Shown here piece by piece: positions 9,102 through 17,027 of a DNA stretch of 49,276 nt. The notes under the pieces are model-generated. The model did not search any database. It was not told the origin of the DNA and saw nothing but the letters and a program-made list of their open reading frames with translations. Made by a program: the position numbers and the translations under genes. The DNA comes from E44-bin88 sp050123275. GTDB lineage: Bacteria; Chloroflexota; Dehalococcoidia; Dehalococcoidales; BS750m-G39. Each line of letters begins with the position of its first letter. The first letter of the stretch is position 1. The stretch spans positions 1-49,276 of the forward strand of contig JASFHK010000012.1 of assembly GCA_050123275.1 (NCBI GenBank), written 5' to 3'.

Positions 9102-9776
9102 ATGAATGATCAGTCCAAAGTCTCCGCCATTATCGTCGCCGCCGGAGAGAGTAAGCGCATGAACGGCGTCGACAAGGTGCTGGCTCCATTAGCGGGCAAG
9201 CCCGTGATAGCGCACGTTCTAAACACGTTCGACAGCTGTAAATCAATCGATAACATCGTGCTGGTGGTCAACCGGAAAAGCCTTGATGCCTGCCAAAAGT
9301 TAGTGGCCGGATTAGCGACCCCGGTTGAAGTTTGCCTGGGGGGGAAAAGGCGGCAGGACTCGGTGGCGGCGGGGCTGAAAAAGGTCGAAGGCAGCCAGTG
9401 GGTGGTCATCCACGACGGCGCCCGCCCGCTGGTAACTAACGAATTAATCGAAGAGGGACTGAAAGCGGCTCAAGAAACGGGGGCCGCCGCGGCCGCCGTG
9501 CCCGTCACCGACACCATCAAGGTCGCCGGCGACGACAGCATCGTGCGTGAGACGCCGCCACGTCAAAATCTGTGGGCGGTGCAGACGCCACAGGTCTTTC
9601 GCTACGATATAATCGCCGAGGCCTATAAAAAGGCGGCTGAAGAGGCCACCGACGACGCCGCCCTGGCGGAACGGGCCGGCTATAAGGTTAAACTCTACAC
9701 GGGCTCTTATGATAATATAAAGATAACCAATTCCGGCGACCTGCTCGCCGCGGAGGCGATACTAAAGCATGGATAA
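9102..9776 (+). CDS. ispD: 2-C-methyl-D-erythritol 4-phosphate cytidylyltransferase
   Basis: This 224-residue enzyme transfers CMP from CTP to MEP in the non-mevalonate isoprenoid pathway. The nucleotide-binding signature AAGESKRM...DKVLAPLAGKPVI is at residues 12-37, with HDGARPLV (about 104-111), VPVTDTIK (about 133) and the QTPQVF motif (about 157) all in place. It is the first gene of ispD-ispF-cysE-cysS and overlaps ispF by 8 bp. No clear Shine-Dalgarno site precedes ATG 9102. Confidence 0.97.
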   Translation: MNDQSKVSAIIVAAGESKRMNGVDKVLAPLAGKPVIAHVLNTFDSCKSIDNIVLVVNRKSLDACQKLVAGLATPVEVCLGGKRRQDSVAAGLKKVEGSQWVVIHDGARPLVTNELIEEGLKAAQETGAAAAAVPVTDTIKVAGDDSIVRETPPRQNLWAVQTPQVFRYDIIAEAYKKAAEEATDDAALAERAGYKVKLYTGSYDNIKITNSGDLLAAEAILKHG

Positions 9777-10251
9777 TATGCGCATCGGGTTCGGCTACGA
9801 CGTCCACCCCCTGGTCAAAGAGCGTAAGCTAATTCTGGGGGGCGTTGAGATACCCTTCCGCAAGGGGCTCGACGGCTGGAGCGACGCCGACGCGGCCACC
9901 CACGCCATTATCGACGCTTTGCTCGGCGCCGCCGCCCTGGGCGACATCGGCACTCACTTTCCGCCCGGCGAGGCGCAGTATAAAGACGTATCCAGCCTGG
10001 AGCTGTTAAAGGCAACGGGGCAAAAGCTGGCGGAAAAGGGGTGGCGGGTGGCCAACGTGGACGTTACCGTCATCGCCCAGGAGCCGAAGCTGGCGGAATA
10101 CATCGCAAAGATGAGAGAGAATTTGAGCCGGGCGCTGGCTATGGACATAGCCAGGGTCAGCGTCAAGGCGAGCACCAGCAACGAAACGGGCTGCATCGGC
10201 AAGGGACGCCGCATCGAGGCCCGCGCCGTGGCCCTGATTTCGGGAGATTAG
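9769..10251 (+). CDS. ispF: 2-C-methyl-D-erythritol 2,4-cyclodiphosphate synthase
   Basis: This 160-residue enzyme cyclises CDP-ME 2-phosphate to MEcPP, two steps after IspD. The metal site GYDVHPL (about 9-15), the SDADAATHAIIDALLGA helix, GDIGTHFPP, and the VDVTVIAQEPKL strand are all present. Normal length. Start ATG 9769 overlaps the ispD end by 8 bp; ATG 9778 (MRIGFGYD) is an alternative start. The pathway feeds polyprenyl chains that menA in this window could use for menaquinone. Confidence 0.97.
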   Translation: MDNMRIGFGYDVHPLVKERKLILGGVEIPFRKGLDGWSDADAATHAIIDALLGAAALGDIGTHFPPGEAQYKDVSSLELLKATGQKLAEKGWRVANVDVTVIAQEPKLAEYIAKMRENLSRALAMDIARVSVKASTSNETGCIGKGRRIEARAVALISGD

Positions 10252-10255
10252 ATTT

Positions 10256-10897
10256 ATGGGATATTGCCGCAGCCTGAGAAACGACATCAAGTCCGTCTTC
10301 GAGCACGACCCGGCGGCGGTCAACACCCTGGAGGTGTTGCTGGCCTACCCCGGCTTCCACGCCCGCCAGTACCACCGCGTCGCCCATACCCTGTTTAAGT
10401 GGCACATCCCCTTCCTGCCCCGCTTCATCTCCCACGTCAGCCGCTTTCTGACCGGCATCGAAATCCACCCCGGCGCCACCATCGGCGAGGGCTTTTTTAT
10501 CGACCACGGCATGGGCGTGGTCATCGGCGAGACGACGGTTATCGGCGACAACGTGACGCTGTACCAGGGCGTGACCCTGGGCGGCACCAGCCACCTGCGC
10601 GCCAAGCGCCACCCCACCCTGGGCGACAACGTGGTGGTGGGGGTGGGCGCCCAGCTCATCGGCGACATCACCATCGGCGACAACACCAAGGTCGGCGCCG
10701 GCTCGGTGGTGGTCAGCTCGGTGCCGGCCAACGCCACCGTGGTCGGCGTGCCGGGACGGGTGGTGGCGGTGAGAAACCCCGACACCGACACCGTGGAAAG
10801 GCTGCCCGACCCCGTGGGCGAGCGGTTGCAGATGCTGGAAGACAAGGTGGCCGAGCTGGAGAAAAAACTGAAGCGCCTAGAAAGAAAAGAGACATGA
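10256..10897 (+). CDS. cysE: Serine O-acetyltransferase, short form
   Basis: This 213-residue enzyme makes O-acetylserine from serine and acetyl-CoA, the first step of cysteine synthesis. It has the left-handed beta-helix hexapeptide repeats (IEIHPGATIGEGFFIDHGMGVVIGE...), with the catalytic His in DHGMG, and the LYQGVTLGGT signature. It lacks most of the extended N-terminal helical domain of the E. coli protein, as in the EpsC/short class, and ends in a charged coiled-coil tail (about 185-213). It starts 4 bp after ispF and overlaps cysS by 4 bp (ATGA), so supply of cysteine and charging of tRNA-Cys are coupled in one operon. Confidence 0.95.
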   Translation: MGYCRSLRNDIKSVFEHDPAAVNTLEVLLAYPGFHARQYHRVAHTLFKWHIPFLPRFISHVSRFLTGIEIHPGATIGEGFFIDHGMGVVIGETTVIGDNVTLYQGVTLGGTSHLRAKRHPTLGDNVVVGVGAQLIGDITIGDNTKVGAGSVVVSSVPANATVVGVPGRVVAVRNPDTDTVERLPDPVGERLQMLEDKVAELEKKLKRLERKET

Positions 10898-12285
10898 AGA
10901 TATACAACACCCTCTCCGCGAAGAAGGAGGAGTTCCAGCCCTACGGCGACGAGGTCAAGATTTACGTCTGCGGCGTCACTCCCTACGACGACGCCCACAT
11001 CGGCCACGCCATGAGCTACGTCATCTTCGACGTGATAAGGCGCTACCTCAGGTTCCGCGGCTTTAAGGTAAAGTACGTCCAGAACGTGACCGACATCGAC
11101 GACAAGATTATCGACCGCGCCAACCAGCGCGGCGTCAGCACCGAAGCACTTTCCAAAAAATACGCCGACAGCTACTTCGAGGACATGGATAACCTCAACG
11201 TGGCCCCCGCCGACGTCTATCCCTACGCCACCGGCGAGATAGACAAAATCATCGAGGTCATCCAGGGCTTAATCGACAAGGGCTTCGCCTACCCCGCCGG
11301 GGGCAGCGTCTATTTCCGGGTGAGGAAAGACCCCGACTACGGCAAGCTCTCCCACCGCAGTCTGGACGACATGATGTCCGCCGAGTGCGGCCTCGGCGCC
11401 GGCGAAAAAGAAGACCCCATGGACTTCGCCCTCTGGAAGGCCTCCAAGCCGGGCGAGCCTTTCTGGGAATCGCCCTGGGGCCAGGGCCGGCCGGGCTGGC
11501 ACATCGAGTGCAGCGCCATGTCCCTGAAATACCTGGGCGAGCAGATAGATATTCACGGGGGCGGGCAGGACCTGATTTTCCCCCACCACGAAAACGAAAT
11601 CGCCCAGTCGGAGAGCTTTACCGGCAAAAAGCCCTTTGCCAAGTACTGGCTGCACAACGGGCTGCTCCAGTTCGGCGAGGACAAGATGAGCAAGTCGCTG
11701 GGCAACCTGGTCACCATCAAAGAAGCTCTGGCCAAGCACAGCGCCGACGCCATCCGCGTCTTCATCTTAAGCTCCCACTACCGCAGCCCCCTGAAGTACT
11801 CCGAGGAAGGCTTCGAGGCGGCGGAAAAGGCGGTGGAGCGATTGACCCAGGCCGCCCAAGGCAAGGGGAAGGGAAAAGGCGGGGTGGATACCGCGGCCTA
11901 CAAGCAGCGCTTTATCGAGGCCATGGACGACGATTTCAACACCGCCCAGGCGCTGGCGGCGCTCTTCGATTTGGCGCGGGAGATAAACAAGACCGACGAC
12001 GCCGGGGCGCGCGCCACCCTCAAAGAGCTGGCGGAGATACTGGGATTGAAGCTGGTCGAGACGGAGGTGGACGTCAATACCGCCATCGAGATTACGGCGA
12101 CGGAAGCCAAGAGCTGGCAGATCGACACTAAAGAGCTAAGCATAGCTAAGCTGATGGAGCTGCGCCAGCAGTTCCGCAAAGACAAAAAGTGGCCGCTGGC
12201 CGACGAGGTCAGGCTTTTCCTGGACAGGAAAGGTTTTATCCTGGAAGATAAACCCCAGGGTACGGTTTGCAAGCGTAAACGATAA
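10894..12285 (+). CDS. cysS: Cysteinyl-tRNA synthetase
   Basis: This 463-residue class I synthetase charges tRNA-Cys. The HIGH motif (AHIGH, about 35-38), zinc-ligand region (CGVTPYDD; ECSAMS; HGGGQDLIFPHHENE) and KMSKS (about 264-268) are intact, and the C-terminal DALR-like helical domain follows. The reading frame is open far upstream inside cysE, but the start is ATG 10894 (MKIYNTLS), which overlaps the cysE stop as ATGA. Length is close to the E. coli enzyme. A tRNA-Cys gene is also in this window at 44651. Confidence 0.97.
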   Translation: MKIYNTLSAKKEEFQPYGDEVKIYVCGVTPYDDAHIGHAMSYVIFDVIRRYLRFRGFKVKYVQNVTDIDDKIIDRANQRGVSTEALSKKYADSYFEDMDNLNVAPADVYPYATGEIDKIIEVIQGLIDKGFAYPAGGSVYFRVRKDPDYGKLSHRSLDDMMSAECGLGAGEKEDPMDFALWKASKPGEPFWESPWGQGRPGWHIECSAMSLKYLGEQIDIHGGGQDLIFPHHENEIAQSESFTGKKPFAKYWLHNGLLQFGEDKMSKSLGNLVTIKEALAKHSADAIRVFILSSHYRSPLKYSEEGFEAAEKAVERLTQAAQGKGKGKGGVDTAAYKQRFIEAMDDDFNTAQALAALFDLAREINKTDDAGARATLKELAEILGLKLVETEVDVNTAIEITATEAKSWQIDTKELSIAKLMELRQQFRKDKKWPLADEVRLFLDRKGFILEDKPQGTVCKRKR

Positions 12286-12300
12286 ATCCGGAGGCACATT

Positions 12301-12516
12301 ATGGGACAAAAAATAGCCTTTATCCTCATCGGCGTCGGCGTGCTGGCCTTGATAGGCTGGGCGGTTAAGGGCTTTTTCATGGCGGCGGACATACCTTTGC
12401 TCGTCCGCATCGCCGTCGGCGCCATCGGTGCCGGGTTATTATTGCTCATCGGCATCGTCATCAGGGACCGCATCAAGAAGGCTAAAAACGACGAGTTCAA
12501 GGAGGTTGAAAAGTGA
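12301..12516 (+). CDS. Two-helix small membrane protein
   Basis: This 71-residue protein has two hydrophobic segments (about 5-28 and 33-55) and a basic/acidic C-terminal tail (RDRIKKAKNDEFKEVEK). A ccggaggcac site precedes ATG 12301, 15 bp after cysS. Its stop overlaps the GTG start of the YbjQ-family gene by 4 bp, so the two products are likely made together and may interact. Family not recognised. Confidence 0.75.
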   Translation: MGQKIAFILIGVGVLALIGWAVKGFFMAADIPLLVRIAVGAIGAGLLLLIGIVIRDRIKKAKNDEFKEVEK

Positions 12517-12827
12517 TTATCAGCACATCGGCAACGATTGAAGACAAGACAATCGCCAAAACCATAGGCATGGTCAAGGGCAACACCATCCGCGCCCGCC
12601 ACATCGGCAAAGACATCATGGCCGGGCTGCGCGGCATGGTCGGCGGCGAGATAAAAGAATACACCAAGATGATGGCCGAAGCCCGCGAGGAATCCATCAA
12701 GCGCATGACCGACGAGGCCGAGGCGCTGGGCGCCAACGCCATCGTCAGCATGCGCTTCACCACCTCGATGATTATGCAAAACGCCTCGGAAATCCTGGCC
12801 TACGGCACGGCGGTAGTCCTGAAATAA
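12513..12827 (+). CDS. YbjQ/UPF0145-family protein
   Basis: This 104-residue protein matches the YbjQ family (heavy-metal-binding-domain-like, forming pentameric rings in solved members, from recall): GMVKGNTIRARHIGKDIMAGLRGMVGGEIKEYTKMM in the first half (the family's conserved core) and EALGANAIVSMRF in the second. The biochemical role of the family is unknown. Start is GTG 12513, overlapping the small membrane protein gene by 4 bp; a ggaggtt site precedes it. The next gene starts within its stop codon. Confidence 0.88.
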   Translation: MIISTSATIEDKTIAKTIGMVKGNTIRARHIGKDIMAGLRGMVGGEIKEYTKMMAEAREESIKRMTDEAEALGANAIVSMRFTTSMIMQNASEILAYGTAVVLK

Positions 12828-14083
12828 TGATTCCGGTAAAGACGCTGGCCGACCTGGCCGGCTGGGTCACCCGCCGCGAGGGGCGCAAGTTCCTCAAGCT
12901 AGGCGCCGAAATCGACGAAAACGTGCTCACCAGCGCCGGGCTGGGGGTGGACAACGACGCCTCGCTCTACGTCCACATCCCCTTCTGCCGCAGCCTTTGC
13001 CCTTTCTGCTGCTTCAACCGCTATTTATTCGACGAGGGCAAGGCCCGGCAGTATTTCCGGGAGCTGAAGCACGAGCTCGACCTCTACATCGAGCGCGGTT
13101 TTCGCTTCTCCGACTTCTATTTCGGCGGCGGCACGCCCACCATACTCATGGACGAGCTGGCCGGCTTTATCGACTACCTGAAAAGCAAGTTCGAGGTAAA
13201 ACAGATATCGCTGGAGACGACGCCGCTGGAGCTTACCCCGCAGACGGTAGCCGCGCTGAAAAAAGCCGGCGTCAACCGCCTCTCCATCGGGGTGCAGAGC
13301 TTCGACAGGGCCGTGCTCAAGGGCATGGGCCGCCCGGCCCCCGACGACGTCAAGGAGCGGCTGTTAATGGCCGAGGGCCAGTTCGACACCCTGAACGTGG
13401 ACTTCGTCTTCAACTTTCCCGGCCAGTCCCTGGAGCAGTTCGAGGCCGACGTAGCCCTCTTCAAGGAGATGGGAATCGACCAGGCTACTTTTTACCCGCT
13501 GATGCCCTCACCGCACAAGAAAGACGCCATGGAGCGCAAGTTCAACCGCATCGACACGGCGCGGGAAAAGGCCTTCTACGACGTCATCGTCCGCGAGCTT
13601 TACCACGGCGGCTACCGGGCCTCCACCGCCTGGTGCTTCTCGCGGGGGGAGCGCATGATTGACGAGTACATCGTCACCGACGACGACTACATCGGCATCG
13701 GCGCCGGCTCGGTGAGCATCGTCAAGGGTAATTTCTACGTCAACTCTTTCGCCCTCGACAGTTACGGGGCGCTGGTCAACCGGGACAAGCTGCCCGTCAT
13801 CGGCTGGCGGCGGCTCACCGAGCGCGAGCACCTGAGGTATTACCTGCTCACCAAGCTCTTCGGCATGAAGCTGGACAACGCCGCTTTCGAGCGCCGCTTT
13901 AAGGCCGATATCCACCGCAAGCTGCGGCTGGAGCTGGGCTTTTTCAGCCTCTTCGGGCTGGTGAAAGAAAACGGGCTAATCGAGGTCACCGAAAAGGGCA
14001 TGTACCCGGTGAGCACCATGATGCGGGAGTTCTTCGCCGCCCTGAACACGCTGCGGGAATACTGTATCGAGAACCGGCTCTAG
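12827..14083 (+). CDS. HemW/HemN-like radical SAM protein
   Basis: This 418-residue protein belongs to the coproporphyrinogen-oxidase-like radical SAM group. The [4Fe-4S] cluster motif CxxxCxxC is CRSLCPFC (about residues 57-64) in the context YVHIPFC; the SAM-binding GGGTPT follows (about 101-106), and the GVNRLSIGVQSFD segment (about 148-160) is typical. HemW is a heme chaperone and HemN makes protoporphyrinogen; residues beyond the cluster (CPFCCF rather than CPYCDF) do not match the usual HemW/HemN pattern, so the exact role is open. It overlaps the YbjQ gene by 1 bp (TAATG), giving a three-gene unit. Confidence 0.85.
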   Translation: MIPVKTLADLAGWVTRREGRKFLKLGAEIDENVLTSAGLGVDNDASLYVHIPFCRSLCPFCCFNRYLFDEGKARQYFRELKHELDLYIERGFRFSDFYFGGGTPTILMDELAGFIDYLKSKFEVKQISLETTPLELTPQTVAALKKAGVNRLSIGVQSFDRAVLKGMGRPAPDDVKERLLMAEGQFDTLNVDFVFNFPGQSLEQFEADVALFKEMGIDQATFYPLMPSPHKKDAMERKFNRIDTAREKAFYDVIVRELYHGGYRASTAWCFSRGERMIDEYIVTDDDYIGIGAGSVSIVKGNFYVNSFALDSYGALVNRDKLPVIGWRRLTEREHLRYYLLTKLFGMKLDNAAFERRFKADIHRKLRLELGFFSLFGLVKENGLIEVTEKGMYPVSTMMREFFAALNTLREYCIENRL

Positions 14084-14086
14084 ACT

Positions 14087-15043
14087 TTATAAAGGCTTCA
14101 CCGGCACACAGATATTCACCATGTGCTTCCCCCCGGGCTGTGGCTGGTTGAGATAGTGCTCGTAGACCGGGCCGTCGGTAGGCTGGTAGCCGCTGCCGGG
14201 CAGCCAGCCGCCGTAGACGGCGTTCCAGGCGTCCTGATACTGGTCGGCGCTAATCTCGAAGTGGGCGATGGCGTACTTGCCCGCCGCCAAGGTGGCCTTA
14301 CCGATTTCCCCGTCGACCTTGGTGTCGGCGGGCACGGTGATACAGGCGTCCGTGCGCAGGCGGCTCTGGTCGGTAATCTCCGGGTTGTCGTGGTAGATGG
14401 TGAGCACCTTCACCTCCGGTGAGCTCAGCAAACCCCTAGGACCCGCCCAGCTCATCAGCTTGTTGAAGAGGTTGGCGAAAAGCTCCACGCCGCCCTTGTA
14501 GGGGCCGATGTGCCGCACGTAGGCAACATGCATCTCGGGCATTTCCTTGACTTCGACATCGGCTTTCAGATTCGATTCCTTCATGGTCACCCTCCATTCC
14601 ATTTTGTTGATATTTTGAGTATAGAAGGGTGCCACCTCGAAGTCTTGCCTCGGCTTGCTCGCCGCTTGACCCGTCTTGCTCTCCACTTGGCCTACCTTGC
14701 GCCGCCACTGGCTGGCGCTCATGCCGAAGCCCTCCTTGAAGGCGCGGGCGAAGGCCGAGGAGCTGGAAAAGCCGCCCTCGAAAGCGGCCTCGGTGACGGA
14801 CTTCTTGGGGTCGGCGGCCAGCCTCATCGCCGCTTTTTCCAGGCGGATGCGCTGGATGAAGCCGTTCAATGGCTCGCCCACCATGGCGCTGAAGATACGG
14901 TGAAAGTGGAAGGGAGAAAAGTGGGCCACGCCGGCCAGTTCTTTGAGGGACAGCTCGCGGGAGATATTGGCCTCGATGTAGTCGATGACGCGGTTGATGC
15001 GCGCCCGGTACTCGGCAAGCTGGTGTTCGCGGTTGGGACTCAT
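14087..15043 (-). CDS. AraC-family regulator with GyrI-like effector domain
   Basis: This 318-residue protein has an N-terminal AraC/XylS double HTH (about residues 10-110; FSPFHFHRIFSAMVGEPLNGFIQRIRLEKAA) and a C-terminal GyrI-like/SAV-type effector-binding domain (about 155-318, starting EVKEMPEMHVAYVRHIGPY). Such proteins sense small, often cationic, molecules and control multidrug or stress genes. Start ATG 15043 is preferred over 15079 because a TATAAT box ends 6 nt upstream, so the message would be leaderless. It is convergent with the radical SAM gene, 3 bp apart. No obvious target operon adjoins it. Confidence 0.92.
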   Translation of the reverse strand: MSPNREHQLAEYRARINRVIDYIEANISRELSLKELAGVAHFSPFHFHRIFSAMVGEPLNGFIQRIRLEKAAMRLAADPKKSVTEAAFEGGFSSSSAFARAFKEGFGMSASQWRRKVGQVESKTGQAASKPRQDFEVAPFYTQNINKMEWRVTMKESNLKADVEVKEMPEMHVAYVRHIGPYKGGVELFANLFNKLMSWAGPRGLLSSPEVKVLTIYHDNPEITDQSRLRTDACITVPADTKVDGEIGKATLAAGKYAIAHFEISADQYQDAWNAVYGGWLPGSGYQPTDGPVYEHYLNQPQPGGKHMVNICVPVKPL

Positions 15044-15049
15044 GGCCGT

Positions 15050-15079
15050 ATTATAGGGGCGGGGCGGGGCAAAGAGCAA
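15050..15079 (-). promoter_or_regulatory. Leaderless promoter of the AraC/GyrI gene
   Basis: Reading the minus strand: TTGCTC (15079-15074), an 18-nt spacer, TATAAT (15055-15050), then 6 nt and ATG 15043. The expected transcription start coincides with the start codon, and no Shine-Dalgarno site exists. Confidence 0.65.
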
Positions 15080-15086
15080 CCGACCT

Positions 15087-15791
15087 CTATTTCTCAGCCA
15101 CCATGATCGCGGCGGCGCCCAGGAAAAGGGGCCGGAAAGTTACCCGGCCGAACCCCGCCTCTTTCATCATTACCGTCAACTCCTGCGGGGTGAAAAAGCG
15201 GCTGGCCGACTCCGCGAAGTAACGGAAGGCGCCTCTGTTCCCGGAAAGACAATAGCCCACCGGGGCCGCGAAACAGCGCAGGTAGAGGTGGTAGAGCCAG
15301 CGTATCGGAGGCGAACTCGGCTGGCTGGTCTCCACGGCGACGAAGCGCCCCCCCGCCGCCAGCACCCGCCCTATCTCGGCCAGGTATTGCGCCGTCATCG
15401 GGTTGCGGTAGGTCAGGTTGCGGAAGGCGAAGGAGATAGATACGCAGTCGAAAGAGCCGTCGGCGAAGGGCATCTCGGCGGCGTCGCCGTGGGTAAAGCG
15501 GATGTCGCCGCGTCCGGCGGCGGCCGCTTTTCTGGCGGCCCTGTCGAGCATGGGCCGGCTGAAGTCGAGGCCGCTAATCTCGACGCCCTTACTCGCCCGG
15601 CGGGCCAGCTCCAGCGTGAGGTCGCCGGTGCCGCAGCAAAGGTCGAGGATACGGCGCGGTTTCGTTCGCAGGCACTCCTGCGCCGCCAGGCGGCGCCAGC
15701 GCTTGTCGAGGCCCCAGGTGATGATAGAGTTAATCAGGTCGTAGCGCGGTGGCAGGGCGGTGAATATGGCCTGCAGGGGTTTCTTCGGCAC
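15087..15791 (-). CDS. menG: Demethylmenaquinone methyltransferase
   Basis: This 234-residue SAM-dependent methyltransferase performs the last step of menaquinone synthesis (UbiE/MenG family). The N-terminal PPRYDLIN and SAM motif I LDLCCGTGDL (about 50-59) are clear, followed by GLDFSRPML and FRNLTYR. Start is GTG 15791, preceded by agggggtt. It lies 16 bp after menA, and both are probably one message. Menaquinone implies membrane respiration in this organism. Confidence 0.93.
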   Translation of the reverse strand: MPKKPLQAIFTALPPRYDLINSIITWGLDKRWRRLAAQECLRTKPRRILDLCCGTGDLTLELARRASKGVEISGLDFSRPMLDRAARKAAAAGRGDIRFTHGDAAEMPFADGSFDCVSISFAFRNLTYRNPMTAQYLAEIGRVLAAGGRFVAVETSQPSSPPIRWLYHLYLRCFAAPVGYCLSGNRGAFRYFAESASRFFTPQELTVMMKEAGFGRVTFRPLFLGAAAIMVAEK

Positions 15792-15807
15792 GGTTAACCC
15801 CCTATCT

Positions 15808-16716
15808 CTAAAAGACCCCGGCCAGGATGTAGCCGACGCCCAGTAGCAGCTGGGTGAGCAGGACGACCATGATGTTAGCCGCCAGCGCCGGCACCAGTTT
15901 GGACATGTCGTCGTAGTGCCGCCCGCCGGCGATGGCCTTCACGGCCAGCGGGATGGTGAGCAGGGCGATTAAGGTAAAAACGGGCATGGCGCCCGCGATG
16001 ACCCAGGCGATTATCCAGAGATAGGTGGCCGCGGTCATCAGGGAATAGACCAGCCAGGCGCCCTTCTTACCGATGGCGATGGGCAGCGTTCTTCGCCCCG
16101 CCTCTCTGTCGGCGGGAATATCGGGAAACTCGTTGATGAGCAGCAGGTTGTGCACCAGGATACCCGAGGGTATGGCGGCGATAACGGCGGGGGCGGTGTA
16201 GAAGCCGCTCTGGATGAAGTAAGCCCCCAGCACGGGCAGCGCGCCCAAGCCGACACCCGGCGCCCACTCCGGCCAGCCCATGCGGGTAAAGAGAGGGGTA
16301 TAGAGCACGGTGCAGAGCGCGGCCACCACCAGCAGCGGCAGCAAAGCCCAGCCGGCGGTCAGCACGAAATAGACGCCGATGGGCACGGCCAGTATCAGCG
16401 AGCCCAGGCCCAGCCACAAGACCTGCCGCGGCTTGAGCAGGGCGGCGGGCAGCACGCCGCTGCCCCCGCTGAAGGGGGTGCGCTGCGTCCTGATGTCGAT
16501 GCCGCTCTTATAGTCGAAGTAGTCGTTGAGCACGTTGACGCTGATATGGCAGAGCAAAAGCCCCAGGGCCGCCAGCAAAGCGTGGCCCCAGTGGAAGCTG
16601 AAGCGGGTGGTGCCCAGGCTGTCGTACCAGGCGATAGCCGCGCCCAGAAAAGCCAGCACCACGGAAAGCAATAAAAACTGCGGCCGGGTCTCGGCAAACC
16701 ATACCTTAAGATTCAT
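15808..16716 (-). CDS. menA: 1,4-dihydroxy-2-naphthoate polyprenyltransferase
   Basis: This 302-residue UbiA-family integral membrane enzyme attaches the polyprenyl tail to the naphthoquinone ring. The first aspartate motif NDYFDYKSGID (about 62-72) and the second NEFPDIPADREAGR (about 190-204) are intact, with about eight to nine hydrophobic helices. The motif and neighbouring menG support MenA over other UbiA members. Ribosome site gagagaagga precedes ATG 16716. The 87-bp gap upstream separates it from secG and contains a GC-rich inverted repeat (around 16746-16768). Confidence 0.92.
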   Translation of the reverse strand: MNLKVWFAETRPQFLLLSVVLAFLGAAIAWYDSLGTTRFSFHWGHALLAALGLLLCHISVNVLNDYFDYKSGIDIRTQRTPFSGGSGVLPAALLKPRQVLWLGLGSLILAVPIGVYFVLTAGWALLPLLVVAALCTVLYTPLFTRMGWPEWAPGVGLGALPVLGAYFIQSGFYTAPAVIAAIPSGILVHNLLLINEFPDIPADREAGRRTLPIAIGKKGAWLVYSLMTAATYLWIIAWVIAGAMPVFTLIALLTIPLAVKAIAGGRHYDDMSKLVPALAANIMVVLLTQLLLGVGYILAGVF

Positions 16717-16803
16717 TCCTTCTCTCCATCGCGAATTTCAGAGAGGGCCGGCGCTTCAACGGCCGGCGCAGGTTCGGGGCCAGCGAGATGCCAAGCCCGG
16801 CGG

Positions 16804-17025
16804 CTAGTCGACTACCTTGAGGGCTATTATGGCCAAAATCACGAAAAGGACTACCAGAACGATAGTGAGCTGAAAGAGCGTCTTCTCCAGACCCCGTTTC
16901 GTCCGGTAGACGGTGTCGGCCTGGCCGAAAATGCCTCCCAGTCCCCCGCCCTTCACCTGGAGCAGGATGGCCGTTATCAGGGCGACGGACAGTATAATCT
17001 GGGCTATATTAAAATAAGTCTCCAT
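16804..17025 (-). CDS. secG: Preprotein translocase subunit SecG
   Basis: This 73-residue protein has the SecG layout: first helix (about 3-22), the conserved loop LLQVKGGGLGGIFGQADTVYRTKRGLEK, then the second helix (about 49-71). It is a non-essential stabiliser of the SecYEG channel in the membrane. It begins 2 bp after the gatB stop, so the two are co-transcribed. Confidence 0.93.
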   Translation of the reverse strand: METYFNIAQIILSVALITAILLQVKGGGLGGIFGQADTVYRTKRGLEKTLFQLTIVLVVLFVILAIIALKVVD

Positions 17026-17027
17026 AC

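Noticed and set aside
10399..10893. Long open frame running from inside cysE into cysS, as if a 628-residue protein
   Set aside because: The upstream part is cysE read in another frame (low-complexity Arg/Pro/His). The conserved CysS sequence begins at ATG 10894, overlapping the cysE stop in the usual ATGA way.
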